Shown: positions 1 through 9,249 of the stretch, piece by piece
Position numbering within the stretch: the first letter of the stretch is position 1
Layout of the letters: every line of letters begins with the position of its first letter
From: Veillonella caviae
GTDB taxonomy: Bacteria; Bacillota; Negativicutes; Veillonellales; Veillonellaceae
Assembly: GCF_003992125.1 (NCBI RefSeq)
Contig: NZ_RQUY01000003.1
Location: 62,001 to 126,000 of the forward strand
Reading direction: 5' to 3'
DNA: 64,000 nt
Program-made: the position numbers and the translations under genes
Notes under the pieces: model-generated
Database searches by the model: none
The model's input: the letters and a program-made list of their open reading frames with translations, nothing else
Told to the model about the DNA's origin: nothing

Positions 1-132
1 ACTGGTGCAGTTATTGTCCATGGTGCAGCAACCCTTGCGCGTAATAAATACAATGATATTCAAGAGGAAAAACGCTTGAAAGAACAAGGATTGTGGGATG
101 AAGCTAAGCATAATAATGGAGGACGTCATTAA
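1..132 (+). CDS. hyaA: [NiFe]-hydrogenase small subunit, C-terminal end (partial)
   Basis: The frame is open from the window edge to a TAA and gives the last 43 residues of a protein, starting TGAVIVHGAATLARNKYND. A hydrophobic stretch followed by a charged tail is what membrane-bound uptake hydrogenase small subunits carry at their C-terminus. In that family this helix anchors the iron-sulfur subunit to the membrane next to the b-type cytochrome. The stop overlaps the start of the large subunit by one base (TAATG), and the ribosome binding site GGAGG of the next gene lies inside this coding end, so the two are translationally coupled. The catalytic part of the subunit is outside the window, so the identity rests on this tail and on the neighbours. 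Confidence 0.82.
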   Translation, partial: TGAVIVHGAATLARNKYNDIQEEKRLKEQGLWDEAKHNNGGRH

Positions 133-2033
133 TGAAACGTGTAGTAGTAGATCCAATCTCTCGTATTGAAGGACATTTACGAGTAGAAATTAAAGTGGAC
201 GAAGCCACTGGTAAAGTGGAAGACGCTTTATCATCCGGTACCGCATGGCGCGGCATCGAACTGGTTGCGAAAAACCGCGACCCTCGTGATTTGTGGGCAT
301 TTGTGCAACGTATTTGTGGTGTATGCACTACAACTCATGCACTAGCAGCATTGCGTGCAGTAGAAGATGCATTGGGTATTCAAATTCCTAAAAATGCAAA
401 CTATATCCGTAATATTATGCATAGCTCTTTGGACGTACATGACCATATTGTCCATTTTTATCATTTGCATGCTCTTGATTGGGTAAGCCCTGTGGCAGCA
501 TTGAATGCAGACCCTGCTAAAACAGCACAATTGCAAAATGATGCATTGGCTACGTATAATGTAGTTGGATTGGAACCAGAAGAAACACAATCTACTGATT
601 CTGCATATCCAAAGGAATTTCCAAAAGCTACTACTGCATACTATACAGCAGTTCAACAAAAGGTTAAAAAAATCGTTGAATCCGGCCAATTAGGAATTTT
701 TTCTGCACAATGGTGGGACCATCCCGACTATGAATTATTGCCACCAGAAGTACATTTGATGGCCGTAGCACATTATTTGAATATCTTGGATCGCCAACGT
801 GACATCGTAGTGCCTCACGTAGTATTTGGAGGTAAAAACCCACATCCACATTACATCGTAGGTGGTATGCCATGTTCCATTTCTATGGATGATATGAATG
901 CCCCTGTGAATACACAACGTTTAGCTGCTGTGGAGCAATCCATTGCATTGGCAAAAGATTTAGTTAACTATTTCTACTTGCCAGATTTGCTCGCTATCGG
1001 CAAAATTTACGTTGAAAAAGGTATGGTCGACGGAGGAGGCCTTGCGAAAAAACGCGTTATGTCCTATGGAGATTACCCAGATGAACCGTACAGTGGTATT
1101 ACCGATGGTGATTACCATAAAAAGGTTATCGTTCGTTCTAATGGTGTAGTTGAAAACTTTGGTCTTGGCGTTGATAAAGCCACCTTTGTTCCATTAGAAG
1201 GTAAAGATTTCATGGATCCCCAATACCTTAGTGAAGAAGTGGATCATTCTTGGTTCGCATATCCAACTGGTGATAAAACCTTGCATCCTATCGATGGTGT
1301 TACAGAACCTCAATTCACAGGTCCTAAAACAGGGACAAAAGAAAAATGGGAATACCTTGATGAAGATAATAAATATTCTTGGATCAAATCTCCAACTTTC
1401 AAAGGCAACACTGCTGAAGTGGGACCGTTGGCAAAATATATCGTTGTGTACACTAAGGTAAAACAAGGTATCATCACTGACCCGACATGGGCGGAATCCA
1501 TGATGGTTCGCCAAATAGATACAGTAAGTCAAGTGCTCGGTGTACCTGCTCACGTTTGGATGACAACGATGGTAGGTCGTACAGCATGCCGTGGTTTAGA
1601 TGCACAAGTAGCAGCTAATATTAGCCAATACTTCTTTAATAAGTTGGTAACAAATATTAAAAATGGCGATACTGCTGTGGCAGACACTGCTAAATTTGAC
1701 CCTAATACATGGCCAGCAGAGGCAAAAGGCGTTGGTATTTTAGATGCACCTCGTGGCGGCTTAGGTCATTGGATTCATATCAAAGATGGTCGTTCCGCAA
1801 ACTATCAATGTATTGTGCCTTCTACATGGAATGCATGTCCAAAAACTGCTGCCAATGAACATGGTGCATACGAAGATGCTATGATTAATACAAATGTAAA
1901 AATAGCGGATAAGCCATTGGAAATTTTGAAAGTTATCCATTCCTTTGACCCATGTTTGGCATGTGCTACTCATTTATACAATAAAAAAGGTGAGAAAATC
2001 GTTTCTGTTAATACCGATGCATTGTGTAAATAA
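132..2033 (+). CDS. hyaB: [NiFe]-hydrogenase large (catalytic) subunit
   Basis: A 633-residue catalytic subunit of a group 1 membrane-bound uptake hydrogenase, which oxidises H2 and passes electrons through the small subunit to cytochrome b. The N-terminus has the family motif SRIEGHLRVEI. The first Ni-binding motif, RICGVCTTTH, lies at about residues 60-69 (Cys62, Cys65), and the second, DPCLACATH, at residues 606-614 (Cys608, Cys611). The 19 residues after His614 are the C-terminal extension that the maturation protease removes after nickel insertion, and that protease is encoded two genes downstream. Length and motif spacing are normal, and nothing looks broken. Confidence 0.96.
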   Translation: MKRVVVDPISRIEGHLRVEIKVDEATGKVEDALSSGTAWRGIELVAKNRDPRDLWAFVQRICGVCTTTHALAALRAVEDALGIQIPKNANYIRNIMHSSLDVHDHIVHFYHLHALDWVSPVAALNADPAKTAQLQNDALATYNVVGLEPEETQSTDSAYPKEFPKATTAYYTAVQQKVKKIVESGQLGIFSAQWWDHPDYELLPPEVHLMAVAHYLNILDRQRDIVVPHVVFGGKNPHPHYIVGGMPCSISMDDMNAPVNTQRLAAVEQSIALAKDLVNYFYLPDLLAIGKIYVEKGMVDGGGLAKKRVMSYGDYPDEPYSGITDGDYHKKVIVRSNGVVENFGLGVDKATFVPLEGKDFMDPQYLSEEVDHSWFAYPTGDKTLHPIDGVTEPQFTGPKTGTKEKWEYLDEDNKYSWIKSPTFKGNTAEVGPLAKYIVVYTKVKQGIITDPTWAESMMVRQIDTVSQVLGVPAHVWMTTMVGRTACRGLDAQVAANISQYFFNKLVTNIKNGDTAVADTAKFDPNTWPAEAKGVGILDAPRGGLGHWIHIKDGRSANYQCIVPSTWNACPKTAANEHGAYEDAMINTNVKIADKPLEILKVIHSFDPCLACATHLYNKKGEKIVSVNTDALCK

Positions 2034-2044
2034 AGGGGGCACCT

Positions 2045-2851
2045 ATGTTAATACATACTGATAAAAAGGCGTATGTCGTATTTAGTTTATGGCTACGCAT
2101 ATTCCATTGGACTATGGTGCTTAGTGTAACTGCCTTATTTTGGACTGGTTTGTATATTGGCGATCCAGGATTTGCAGCTATTACAGGGCAGGTGGAACCG
2201 ACTTTTGCTATCGATGGTTGGTTTTCTATGGAAATGATGCGTCGTATTCATTTCTACGCAGGTTTTATCTTAACATTTTCTTTTATTTTCCGTATTGCTG
2301 GTGCTATCTGGAACCGCGGTGACAGATTGTTGCCTCGATTTAACCAAAAACGATATTGGTATGGTTTGAGAGAAACCACATTGCATTACCTTATGATTCC
2401 TCAAAAACATGAACATCACTGGTTGCGCAACTCTTTGGCAAGAACCGCATACGCTGCAGTATATGTGTTGTTTTTCTGTGAAATTGTCACTGGTTTTGCT
2501 ATGTATGCTATGATTGAACCAAATGGCATATTGGGGACTATTTTTGCACCGGTTATATCCTTAATGGGCGGCGAGTATAATGTACATATCATCCACCATT
2601 ACATCGCGTGGTGCTTCTTGTTCTTTACTATTATCCATGTGTATATGGCGTTTAGAGAGGACGTAATGGAAGAATCGGGAGAAGTATCTTCAATGGTTTC
2701 TGGTATGAAATACTATGCTCATGATCCAATCGATATTGAAGACCTTAATGGTAAACGTCGTCGTGGTGAACGTATTGATAAACCATCTTTCACTACATAT
2801 CGTCCAAGTGATCCTAATGATCCACGAGAAAAGGAATTACAAGATGAGTAA
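2045..2851 (+). CDS. hyaC: Ni/Fe-hydrogenase b-type cytochrome subunit
   Basis: This 268-residue integral membrane protein takes electrons from the small subunit and reduces the quinone pool. Four hydrophobic helices are visible at about residues 12-38, 67-89, 132-155 and 181-203. Candidate haem ligands sit in or beside them: His21, His69, His181/184/185 and His198. The C-terminal 60 residues are hydrophilic and acidic. A strong ribosome binding site (AAGGGGG) precedes the ATG, 11 bases after the large subunit stop. The end overlaps the protease gene by 8 bases. The family assignment is secure. Confidence 0.93.
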   Translation: MLIHTDKKAYVVFSLWLRIFHWTMVLSVTALFWTGLYIGDPGFAAITGQVEPTFAIDGWFSMEMMRRIHFYAGFILTFSFIFRIAGAIWNRGDRLLPRFNQKRYWYGLRETTLHYLMIPQKHEHHWLRNSLARTAYAAVYVLFFCEIVTGFAMYAMIEPNGILGTIFAPVISLMGGEYNVHIIHHYIAWCFLFFTIIHVYMAFREDVMEESGEVSSMVSGMKYYAHDPIDIEDLNGKRRRGERIDKPSFTTYRPSDPNDPREKELQDE

Positions 2852-3416
2852 TATAACTACTGATAATTTCGGTAGGGTAGAATACGCGGGCTCTGAGGGC
2901 CCGCGTATTGATTTAAATGCCCTATATGATGATTCTGACAATTCTGTAGTCCTCCTCGGTGTAGGCAATATTCTCCTTACCGATGAAGGTCTTGGCGTTC
3001 ACGTTGTCAATGATTTAGAGCGGAATTACACTTTTACTCCTGCCATTAGTATTATTGACGGAGGTACGATGGGGATGGAGTTATTGACCTATATGCGAGG
3101 TATGAAAAAAATTCTTCTCGTTGATGCCATCAATGGCGGTGAGGTGCCGGGGACTGTTTATGAATTTCCCCATAAAGAATTAGAAACATATTTTACGGAA
3201 CATATTTCTGTGCACGAAGTAGGCATGCAAGATATTCTTCGTATCCGTGCTATTCAAGAAGACCCGTTAGAGGATGCGGTGGTAATCGGTGTAGAACCAC
3301 TGTCCCTTGAGGTTGGATTTGAACCGAGTGAACCGGTAGCGAAGGCATTGCCTAATGTGAAAGAACGGGTACTGCGTACCTTAGAGTCGTGGGGCATAAC
3401 ATGTACTCCTAAATAA
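2844..3416 (+). CDS. hyaD: Hydrogenase maturation endopeptidase (HyaD/HybD family)
   Basis: A 190-residue peptidase that cleaves the C-terminal tail of the large subunit once nickel is inserted. The signature GVGNILLTDEGLGVH lies at residues 39-53. By comparison with HybD, the nickel-sensing residues would be Glu48, Asp94 (in LVDAINGG) and His124 (in ISVHEVG). The frame is open further upstream, but I place the start at the ATG inside ATGAGTAA, which overlaps the cytochrome stop by 8 bases, a standard coupled junction. A longer N-terminus would run through the cytochrome gene and has no ribosome binding site. About 30 residues precede the domain, more than in E. coli HybD, and their role is unknown. 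Confidence 0.92.
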   Translation: MSNITTDNFGRVEYAGSEGPRIDLNALYDDSDNSVVLLGVGNILLTDEGLGVHVVNDLERNYTFTPAISIIDGGTMGMELLTYMRGMKKILLVDAINGGEVPGTVYEFPHKELETYFTEHISVHEVGMQDILRIRAIQEDPLEDAVVIGVEPLSLEVGFEPSEPVAKALPNVKERVLRTLESWGITCTPK

Positions 3417-3594
3417 AATCTATCATGGAGTTTTATGAAAACCTAAATGGTCTTAATTAAGGTGAATATAGGTCATTACATATGTTTAGTCTATTAGATT
3501 AGATAAATATGTTAGGGGTTCGTAAGAATTTTGTAATATTTATTTGATATAGTCATATAGTAGTTCTAATGGATTGTATTCCTTAGATTATGGC

Positions 3595-3624
3595 TATAGT
3601 ATGTATGGAATGATACATACTATA
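3595..3624. promoter_or_regulatory. 12-bp perfect inverted repeat just before the HupH-like gene
   Basis: TATAGTATGTAT and its exact complement are separated by 6 bases. The repeat ends a few bases before the ribosome binding site (AGAGGT) of the next gene. There is no T-tract, so it is not a terminator. It could be an operator or a 5' leader hairpin. The 200 bases before it, after the protease stop, are AT-rich and show no other clear signal. Confidence 0.4.
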
Positions 3625-3636
3625 TAAGAGGTAATC

Positions 3637-4014
3637 ATGTTAGAAAATTATAATAATGTTCGAGCTGTATTGAACGAATTGCGCCAAGCATTGAAACAAT
3701 TGCGTGAAACAGGGGAAACCTATTCCATATATATTGAAAAAACGGGTTTGTCTGATGAAGAACAAGTAGAAGTGCTAGAAACATTAGGTCGTGGGCATAT
3801 TACTATTACTTTCAATGAAACAGACCAACCTGTAGAATGGTATGAAACACAATTCTCTGGTATCTGGGTAGGTACCTATAAAAATGGTCGAGATGATTCA
3901 ATTCTTCACACCGTAGAAGTATCTCGTTACCCTGATGTGGTAGGTGCATTTGACGAAGATATTATGATGGCCGAAGACGATTTGACTACTTGGATTGATG
4001 CGGCGGGATTGTAA
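3637..4014 (+). CDS. HupH C-terminal-domain-like hydrogenase accessory protein
   Basis: A 125-residue acidic protein. Residues 50-110 (GRGHITITFNETDQPVEWYE, then SGIWVGTYKN and HTVEVSRYPDVV) follow the pattern of the C-terminal domain of HupH, a hydrogenase expression protein. That domain has a conserved Trp-containing strand followed by an LxTxEVxxxPxVV strand. Only this one domain is present. Its position right after the hydrogenase operon supports a role in small-subunit maturation or assembly, but a 220-base gap with its own leader separates it from the protease gene. The family call is from motif memory, not from an alignment. Confidence 0.62.
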   Translation: MLENYNNVRAVLNELRQALKQLRETGETYSIYIEKTGLSDEEQVEVLETLGRGHITITFNETDQPVEWYETQFSGIWVGTYKNGRDDSILHTVEVSRYPDVVGAFDEDIMMAEDDLTTWIDAAGL

Positions 4015-4184
4015 GAAGAATCCTGCATTTTGCAAGAATTATTATCATTTGAATGCTACCATACATATGTTAATAGCGTGTTTTGTAACTATGTGTATCA
4101 GATGAAAATATGACTCGTCTATAATTACATAAATTAAAGATGTGTATATTAATAATTGGTACTAATATAATAGATAAAAGAGAT

Positions 4185-4246
4185 GGATAACCCTAAAAAA
4201 ATTATAAATCCGCATAATAGCTAGATTAAATGGGGTTATCCTCTTT
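4185..4246 (+). terminator. Possible terminator (9-bp stem, long loop)
   Basis: GGATAACCC and GGGTTATCC pair exactly across a 39-base loop, and the 3' arm is followed by TCTTTATTG. The loop is long for an intrinsic terminator and the T-tract is weak. This is the only structure I see in the roughly 300 bases between the HupH-like gene and the glycosyltransferase. Confidence 0.35.
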
Positions 4247-4318
4247 ATTGTTAACCTCTTGAATTTGCCTAACTTGACGAATTAAATTAAAATATATGAA
4301 GAATTATTGGGAGGACGT

Positions 4319-5326
4319 ATGTTACTTTCTATTGTAGTGCCTGTATATAATGAAGAAGAAAATATAGGAAACTTTTATCAAGCAGTAACGACTGTTATGG
4401 CAGGTTTATCATACGAGTATGAACTAATTTACGTAGATGATGGATCGTCTGATGCGTCGGTAGCGATTTTGCAAGAAATTGCAAAACGTGATGAGAGAGT
4501 AAAAGTTATACTATTGGCTCGTAACTTTGGGCATCAGCTAGCATTGACATGTGGGCTCGATTATGCCAAAGGGGATGCAGTTATTACAATGGACGGTGAT
4601 ATGCAACATCCACCAGCACTGATTCCAGAACTCGTAAGATTATGGGAGTCCGGCTATGATGTGGTGCGAACCATACGTGATTCTACGGAGGATGCCAGTT
4701 GGGCAAAATCCTTTACCTCCAAATATTATTATAAACTGATGAATAAAATGGCAGATGTTCCTATTCTTGAAGGGGGATCTGATTTCCGTTTAATGAATCG
4801 CAACGCTTTGGAAACATTGAAACGATTTCGCGAACATGGTCGTTTCTTGCGTGGCATTGTAGGCGCTCTTGGATATCGTCAGGCTGAGCTCCACTTTGTG
4901 GCGCCTCCTCGTTTTGCAGGGGTTTCTAAATTTAGTGCGCGCAAAATGATTCGTTTTGCCCTTGATGGGGTAACGGCATTTTCCCGCGTGCCATTGCGTG
5001 CAGCCCTTTATGTAGGCGTATTATGTGGTGGACTGAGTTTTCTTTTGATTCTACATCTCCTTTACGTATACTTAACAGGTCAGGCATTAAATGGATGGAC
5101 CACCATAGGGGTATCCATTCTATTTATCGGAGGTATCCAGTTAGTGGGCCTTGGTATTATCGGCGAATATGTAGGACGCATATTCGAAGAGGTGAAACAA
5201 CGACCACTGTATTGGGTGAAAGCTGCTATAAATTTTGACGGTGAATGTGAAAATGTGAATTTTGAACCATCAAGAGCTGATATATTTATAGCCAATCAAG
5301 TAGCTGGCCCGGAAGAAAAAGACTAG
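4319..5326 (+). CDS. Family 2 glycosyltransferase, polyprenyl-phosphate type (GtrB/DPM1-like)
   Basis: A 335-residue membrane glycosyltransferase. The GT-A domain starts directly with LLSIVVPVYNEEENI. The nucleotide-binding DDGSSD is at residues 40-45 and the metal-binding DGD of MDGDMQHPP at 92-94. Two C-terminal hydrophobic helices (about residues 226-250 and 258-282) match the GtrB/ArnC/DPM1 group, which moves a sugar from a nucleotide donor to a lipid phosphate at the inner membrane. An upstream in-frame TTG exists, but GGGAGG sits 5 bases before this ATG, which decides the start. The sugar cannot be told from sequence. It appears monocistronic. Confidence 0.88.
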   Translation: MLLSIVVPVYNEEENIGNFYQAVTTVMAGLSYEYELIYVDDGSSDASVAILQEIAKRDERVKVILLARNFGHQLALTCGLDYAKGDAVITMDGDMQHPPALIPELVRLWESGYDVVRTIRDSTEDASWAKSFTSKYYYKLMNKMADVPILEGGSDFRLMNRNALETLKRFREHGRFLRGIVGALGYRQAELHFVAPPRFAGVSKFSARKMIRFALDGVTAFSRVPLRAALYVGVLCGGLSFLLILHLLYVYLTGQALNGWTTIGVSILFIGGIQLVGLGIIGEYVGRIFEEVKQRPLYWVKAAINFDGECENVNFEPSRADIFIANQVAGPEEKD

Positions 5327-5408
5327 CTGTATTTGTTGGATACAAATAGAGAGACGGTTAGTATATTTTGAATAAATAACTTACTTTAAAGTTTTAGAAA
5401 GGAAGCCT

Positions 5409-6221
5409 ATGAAGTCAAAATATAGTAAAATTAAAATTGCGGCATTAACACTGACATTTGTGTGTGCCACCACCGCCATGGCAGGTGCAACGACATTACG
5501 ATATGGTGATAAAGGTAAGAATGTAACAGCTATTCAACAACAGTTGATTAAGTATGGTTACAATGCGAAAGATAAAAATGGCGTATATGGGAAGGAAACA
5601 AAATGGGCTGTTCGCCTATTTCAACAAGATCACGGTTTAGCTGTTGATGGTATTGTTGGCCCTGCTACATATAATGCTTTGATGGGTACTCCGCGTACGA
5701 CGAAAGCGGTTTTAACGAGTAATGCGGCTACTAAAGCAGTTACTACAAAATCTGCTTTCACAAGTAAAGATACTCAAGTTCGACGTATTTCTGGTCAAAC
5801 TATTAATGGTACAAGCATTAAATTAAATAATTTGAAAAAATCTGAAACGCCAACGAATATTCGTGGCATTTTAGCAGAAGCCGATAAATATCGCGGTGTT
5901 CCATATGTGTTTGGTGGTACGACGCCTAGCGGTTTTGATTGTTCTGGTTATGTTCGTTACGTATTTGCGAAGCATGGTGTGAGCTTGCCTCGTTTAGCTG
6001 ATGAACAATACAATGTAGGCGTATCTGTATCTCGTGCAAATTTAAAAGCTGGCGATTTAGTATTCTTTGAAACCTACGAACTTGGACCATCTCATTCTGG
6101 TATTTATATCGGTAATGGACAGTTCATTAGTGCTACGTCTAGCCGTGGTGTAGCTGTAGCTGACCTTGATACAGGTTATTGGGGCGCTCGCTATATTGGT
6201 GCTAAACGGGTAATGCAATAG
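5409..6221 (+). CDS. Secreted NlpC/P60 peptidoglycan hydrolase with PG-binding domain
   Basis: A 270-residue exported cell-wall hydrolase. Residues 1-26 form a signal peptide ending in TAMAGA. Residues 30-93 are a peptidoglycan_binding_1 domain (LRYGDKGKNVTAIQQQL, VDGIVGPAT). A Thr/Ser/Lys-rich linker follows to about 145, and an NlpC/P60 domain ends the protein. The catalytic Cys178 lies in SGFDCSGYVRYV and His229 in SHSGIYIGNG. Such enzymes usually cut the D-Glu-meso-DAP bond of stem peptides. The ribosome binding site is AGGAAG. A strong terminator follows, so it is a single-gene unit. Confidence 0.92.
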   Translation: MKSKYSKIKIAALTLTFVCATTAMAGATTLRYGDKGKNVTAIQQQLIKYGYNAKDKNGVYGKETKWAVRLFQQDHGLAVDGIVGPATYNALMGTPRTTKAVLTSNAATKAVTTKSAFTSKDTQVRRISGQTINGTSIKLNNLKKSETPTNIRGILAEADKYRGVPYVFGGTTPSGFDCSGYVRYVFAKHGVSLPRLADEQYNVGVSVSRANLKAGDLVFFETYELGPSHSGIYIGNGQFISATSSRGVAVADLDTGYWGARYIGAKRVMQ

Positions 6222-6289
6222 TTGGGTTCTATGAGATTCTCTGTAAATGTAACTTTGCAGTATGTTTTCTAATTCAATATGTAAGCTGT

Positions 6290-6342
6290 AAAAGAGGCTA
6301 TACGAATCAATGATGTTGTGTTGATTTGTATAACCTCTTTTG
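6290..6342 (+). terminator. Intrinsic terminator after the NlpC/P60 gene
   Basis: A long stem pairs AAAAGAGGCTATACGAATCA with the sequence ending TATAACCTCTTTT, with one or two mismatches. A-rich 5' and T-rich 3' ends make it functional on the plus strand. Confidence 0.85.
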
Positions 6343-6502
6343 TATTCTATGATGTTAGGTTTCTTTAATATCCTTTGTTGGGCAACTTATGTGTGATTGT
6401 TGGAAGTGCTATGAAAGACCTGTGAATATGCGGTGTATGATGGATTTTCTAGTCTTAATAAGGTATAATTAAGAGAATGATAATTTTAGGAGGAATATAC
6501 AC

Positions 6503-9124
6503 ATGAAAGGTAATGAACTGCGTCAAGCATACTTGCAGTTTTTTGAAAGCAAAGGACATTTAAAATTAGATAGTTTTTCTCTTATTCCAGAAAACGATCC
6601 ATCCCTATTGTTAATCGGGGCAGGTATGGCGCCATTAAAGCCTTTCTTTACAGGTAAATTGGTACCTCCTTGCCACCGTATTACTACATCTCAGAAGTGT
6701 ATGCGTACAGGGGACCTTGAAAATGTAGGTCGTACTGCTCGTCACCATACATTCTTTGAAATGCTAGGCAACTTTTCTTTTGGTGATTACTTCAAAAAAG
6801 AAGCTATCCATTGGGCATGGGAATTTTTAACAGAAGTGATTAAACTCGATAAAAATCGCCTCTATGTAACTGTATATCCAGATGACCAAGAAGCATATGA
6901 TACTTGGCATAATGATTGCGGTGTGGAAGAATCTCATATTTCTCGCTTAGAAGATAATTTTTGGGAAATTGGTGAAGGCCCTTGTGGTCCAGACAGCGAA
7001 ATCTTCTTTGACCAAGGCCCAGAACATGGTTGTGATGACCCTAATTGTGCACCTGGTTGTGATTGTGACCGCTATCTTGAAATTTGGAATCTTGTATTTA
7101 CTCAATTTAACAAAATGCCTGATGGTTCTTATGAGCCATTACAACATAAGAATATCGATACTGGTGCTGGCTTAGAACGTTTGGCATCTGTATTGCAAGG
7201 TTGTCGCACTAACTTTGAAACTGATTTAATTTACCCTATCATCGAAGCTGCAGCAGCTAAAGCGGGCGTAAAATACAATGAAAATGAAAGCATCGACGTA
7301 TCCTTAAAGGTTATTGCAGACCATGCTCGTGCTGTAACAGCATTGATTTCTGATGGTGTATTGCCTTCTAACGAAGGCCGTGGTTATGTGTTGCGCCGTA
7401 TTTTACGTCGTGCTGTACGTCATGGCCGTCTGCTCGGTATTGATGGCATTTTCTTAACTCCATTAGTAGATGTAGTAGTAGACATCCTTGGCCCTGGTAT
7501 TAAATCCATTGCGGACAATAAAGACTTTGTAAAACGCGTCGTATTGAACGAAGAGGAACGATTTAACCAAACCTTAGAACAAGGTCTTGAATTGTTAAAT
7601 TCCTTAATCGACACATTAGAAATAGATAAAGTAAATGTTGTACCTGGTACAGAAGTATTTAAACTATATGATACATACGGATTCCCTTGGGAGTTAACAG
7701 AAGAAATTGCTCATGAACGTGGTTTTACTATCGACCATGACGGCTTTGATGCAGCAATGAAGGAACAACGCGAACGTGCTCGTGAAGCGCGCGTTAAAGA
7801 AGATGCAAAGGTGGCAACACCAGACATTACATTCTTAAAAGACGAAGTACTGGAGGAAGATGAATCTGCAACAGCTTCGGCGATTCTTGTTATCGGTAAA
7901 GGTGCCGACCGCGTTGATACTGCTGCTGATGGCGATGAAGTAACTATTATCGTCCGCCATACTCCATTCCATGCAGAAGGAGGCGGCCAATTAGGCGATA
8001 CTGGTTTCATTGTAGGTCCAATGGGTAAAGTAGAAGTACACAACACAAAACGCTTACCAGAAGGTACTATATATCATATCGGTACTGTTGTAGAAGGCTC
8101 TATTTCTGATGGTGATGACGTAACCTTTGAAGTAGACGTAAATCGTCGCCATGCTATGGCTCGCAATCATACAGCAACACATTTATTACATGCTGCATTG
8201 AAACGGGTCTTAGGTGACCATGTTAACCAAGCAGGTTCCTTGGTAACACCAGATTACTTGCGCTTTGATTTCACTCATTTCTCTCCTGTAACACAAGAAG
8301 AATTGAATGATATTGAAGAATTAGTTAATGAAGAAATTTTGAAAGCTACTGATCTTGCTATTGCTGAAATGTCCATGGACGAAGCGAAAGCGAAAGGCGC
8401 TATGGCTCTCTTTGGCGATAAATACGGCGATGTAGTACGCGTCGTAGAAGTACCTGGTTTCTCCGTTGAATTGTGCGGTGGTTCTCACGTAGGCAATACT
8501 GCTTTCATCAGCACATTCCGTTTGACTAGCGAATCTGGTATCGGTTCTGGTGTACGCCGTATTGAGGCTATCACTGGTCGCGCTGCTATGGAGGCGGCCA
8601 AAGGCGATCGAGAAACATTAGAACGATTGGCTGGTGAACTCAAAACGAAACCTGCGCAAGTGGAAGAACGCTTAGCACAAGTATTGGCAGACGCTAAAGA
8701 AGTAGAAAAACAATTAACAGACATTCAAAAGAACCTTGCTGCTGCTGGTGCTGCTGATGCGGTATCTGCGAAGGTAACCGTTAATGGTATTGATGCTGTT
8801 ATGTCTACTGTAAAAGTATCCTCTATGGACGAATTGCGTGACTATGCAGATAAAATCATCGATGTACTTGGTGGTTCCGGCGTTGTTCTCGTAGGTTCTG
8901 TAACAGGTGAAGACAAAGTAAGTTTTGTATGTAAAGCATCAAAAGACGTTGTAGCTAAAGGTGTTCATGCTGGTAACATCGTAAAAGCAGCGGCTCAAGT
9001 GGCCGGTGGCAATGGCGGTGGTCGCCCAGATATGGCCCAAGCAGGCGGTAAAGAACCGGAAAAACTTTTGGAAGCATTAAAAGCTGGAGACACTGCATTC
9101 CGTGCTATGGTTGGTGCTGAATAG
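6503..9124 (+). CDS. alaS: Alanyl-tRNA synthetase
   Basis: The 873-residue protein has full length for AlaRS, which charges tRNA-Ala and edits mischarged Ser and Gly. It opens with the class II catalytic domain (LRQAYLQFFESKGH). The editing domain carries zinc motif HTATHLLH near residues 556-563 and CGGSH near 657-661. The C-terminal DHHA1 domain holds the usual Gly-rich GGNGGGRPDMAQAGG. The ribosome binding site is AGGAGG, 8 bases before the ATG. I looked for a T-box in the 160 bases upstream and found no GGGTGG-type core, so alaS does not appear T-box controlled, unlike thrS. It heads a cluster with the same order as in Bacillus (alaS, yrzL, yrrK, yrzB, yrrL, yrrM). Confidence 0.98.
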   Translation: MKGNELRQAYLQFFESKGHLKLDSFSLIPENDPSLLLIGAGMAPLKPFFTGKLVPPCHRITTSQKCMRTGDLENVGRTARHHTFFEMLGNFSFGDYFKKEAIHWAWEFLTEVIKLDKNRLYVTVYPDDQEAYDTWHNDCGVEESHISRLEDNFWEIGEGPCGPDSEIFFDQGPEHGCDDPNCAPGCDCDRYLEIWNLVFTQFNKMPDGSYEPLQHKNIDTGAGLERLASVLQGCRTNFETDLIYPIIEAAAAKAGVKYNENESIDVSLKVIADHARAVTALISDGVLPSNEGRGYVLRRILRRAVRHGRLLGIDGIFLTPLVDVVVDILGPGIKSIADNKDFVKRVVLNEEERFNQTLEQGLELLNSLIDTLEIDKVNVVPGTEVFKLYDTYGFPWELTEEIAHERGFTIDHDGFDAAMKEQRERAREARVKEDAKVATPDITFLKDEVLEEDESATASAILVIGKGADRVDTAADGDEVTIIVRHTPFHAEGGGQLGDTGFIVGPMGKVEVHNTKRLPEGTIYHIGTVVEGSISDGDDVTFEVDVNRRHAMARNHTATHLLHAALKRVLGDHVNQAGSLVTPDYLRFDFTHFSPVTQEELNDIEELVNEEILKATDLAIAEMSMDEAKAKGAMALFGDKYGDVVRVVEVPGFSVELCGGSHVGNTAFISTFRLTSESGIGSGVRRIEAITGRAAMEAAKGDRETLERLAGELKTKPAQVEERLAQVLADAKEVEKQLTDIQKNLAAAGAADAVSAKVTVNGIDAVMSTVKVSSMDELRDYADKIIDVLGGSGVVLVGSVTGEDKVSFVCKASKDVVAKGVHAGNIVKAAAQVAGGNGGGRPDMAQAGGKEPEKLLEALKAGDTAFRAMVGAE

Positions 9125-9178
9125 TCGTAACTATTCCATTCATGTATAGGTTATACCTATTCGGCTGCTTATGCACCA

Positions 9179-9224
9179 TGATATAATAGTTATACAAAGC
9201 ATGAATAGAGGGCCACAGCTGTGG
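9179..9224 (+). promoter_or_regulatory. Extended -10 promoter and palindrome before the IreB family gene
   Basis: TGATATAAT at 9179-9187 is an extended -10 element with no good -35. Downstream, at 9213-9224, is the perfect 12-bp palindrome CCACAGCTGTGG, inside the expected 5' leader. It may be an operator or a short hairpin. Confidence 0.5.
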
Positions 9225-9249
9225 TTCTTATCATAAAGGAGGGATATCC

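Noticed and set aside
2715-2843. Upstream extension of the hydrogenase protease
   Set aside because: It runs through the cytochrome b coding sequence in another frame. The ATG at 2844 gives the usual coupled junction.
6342-6502. T-box before alaS
   Set aside because: No T-box core sequence or terminator/antiterminator pair can be seen, unlike in front of thrS.
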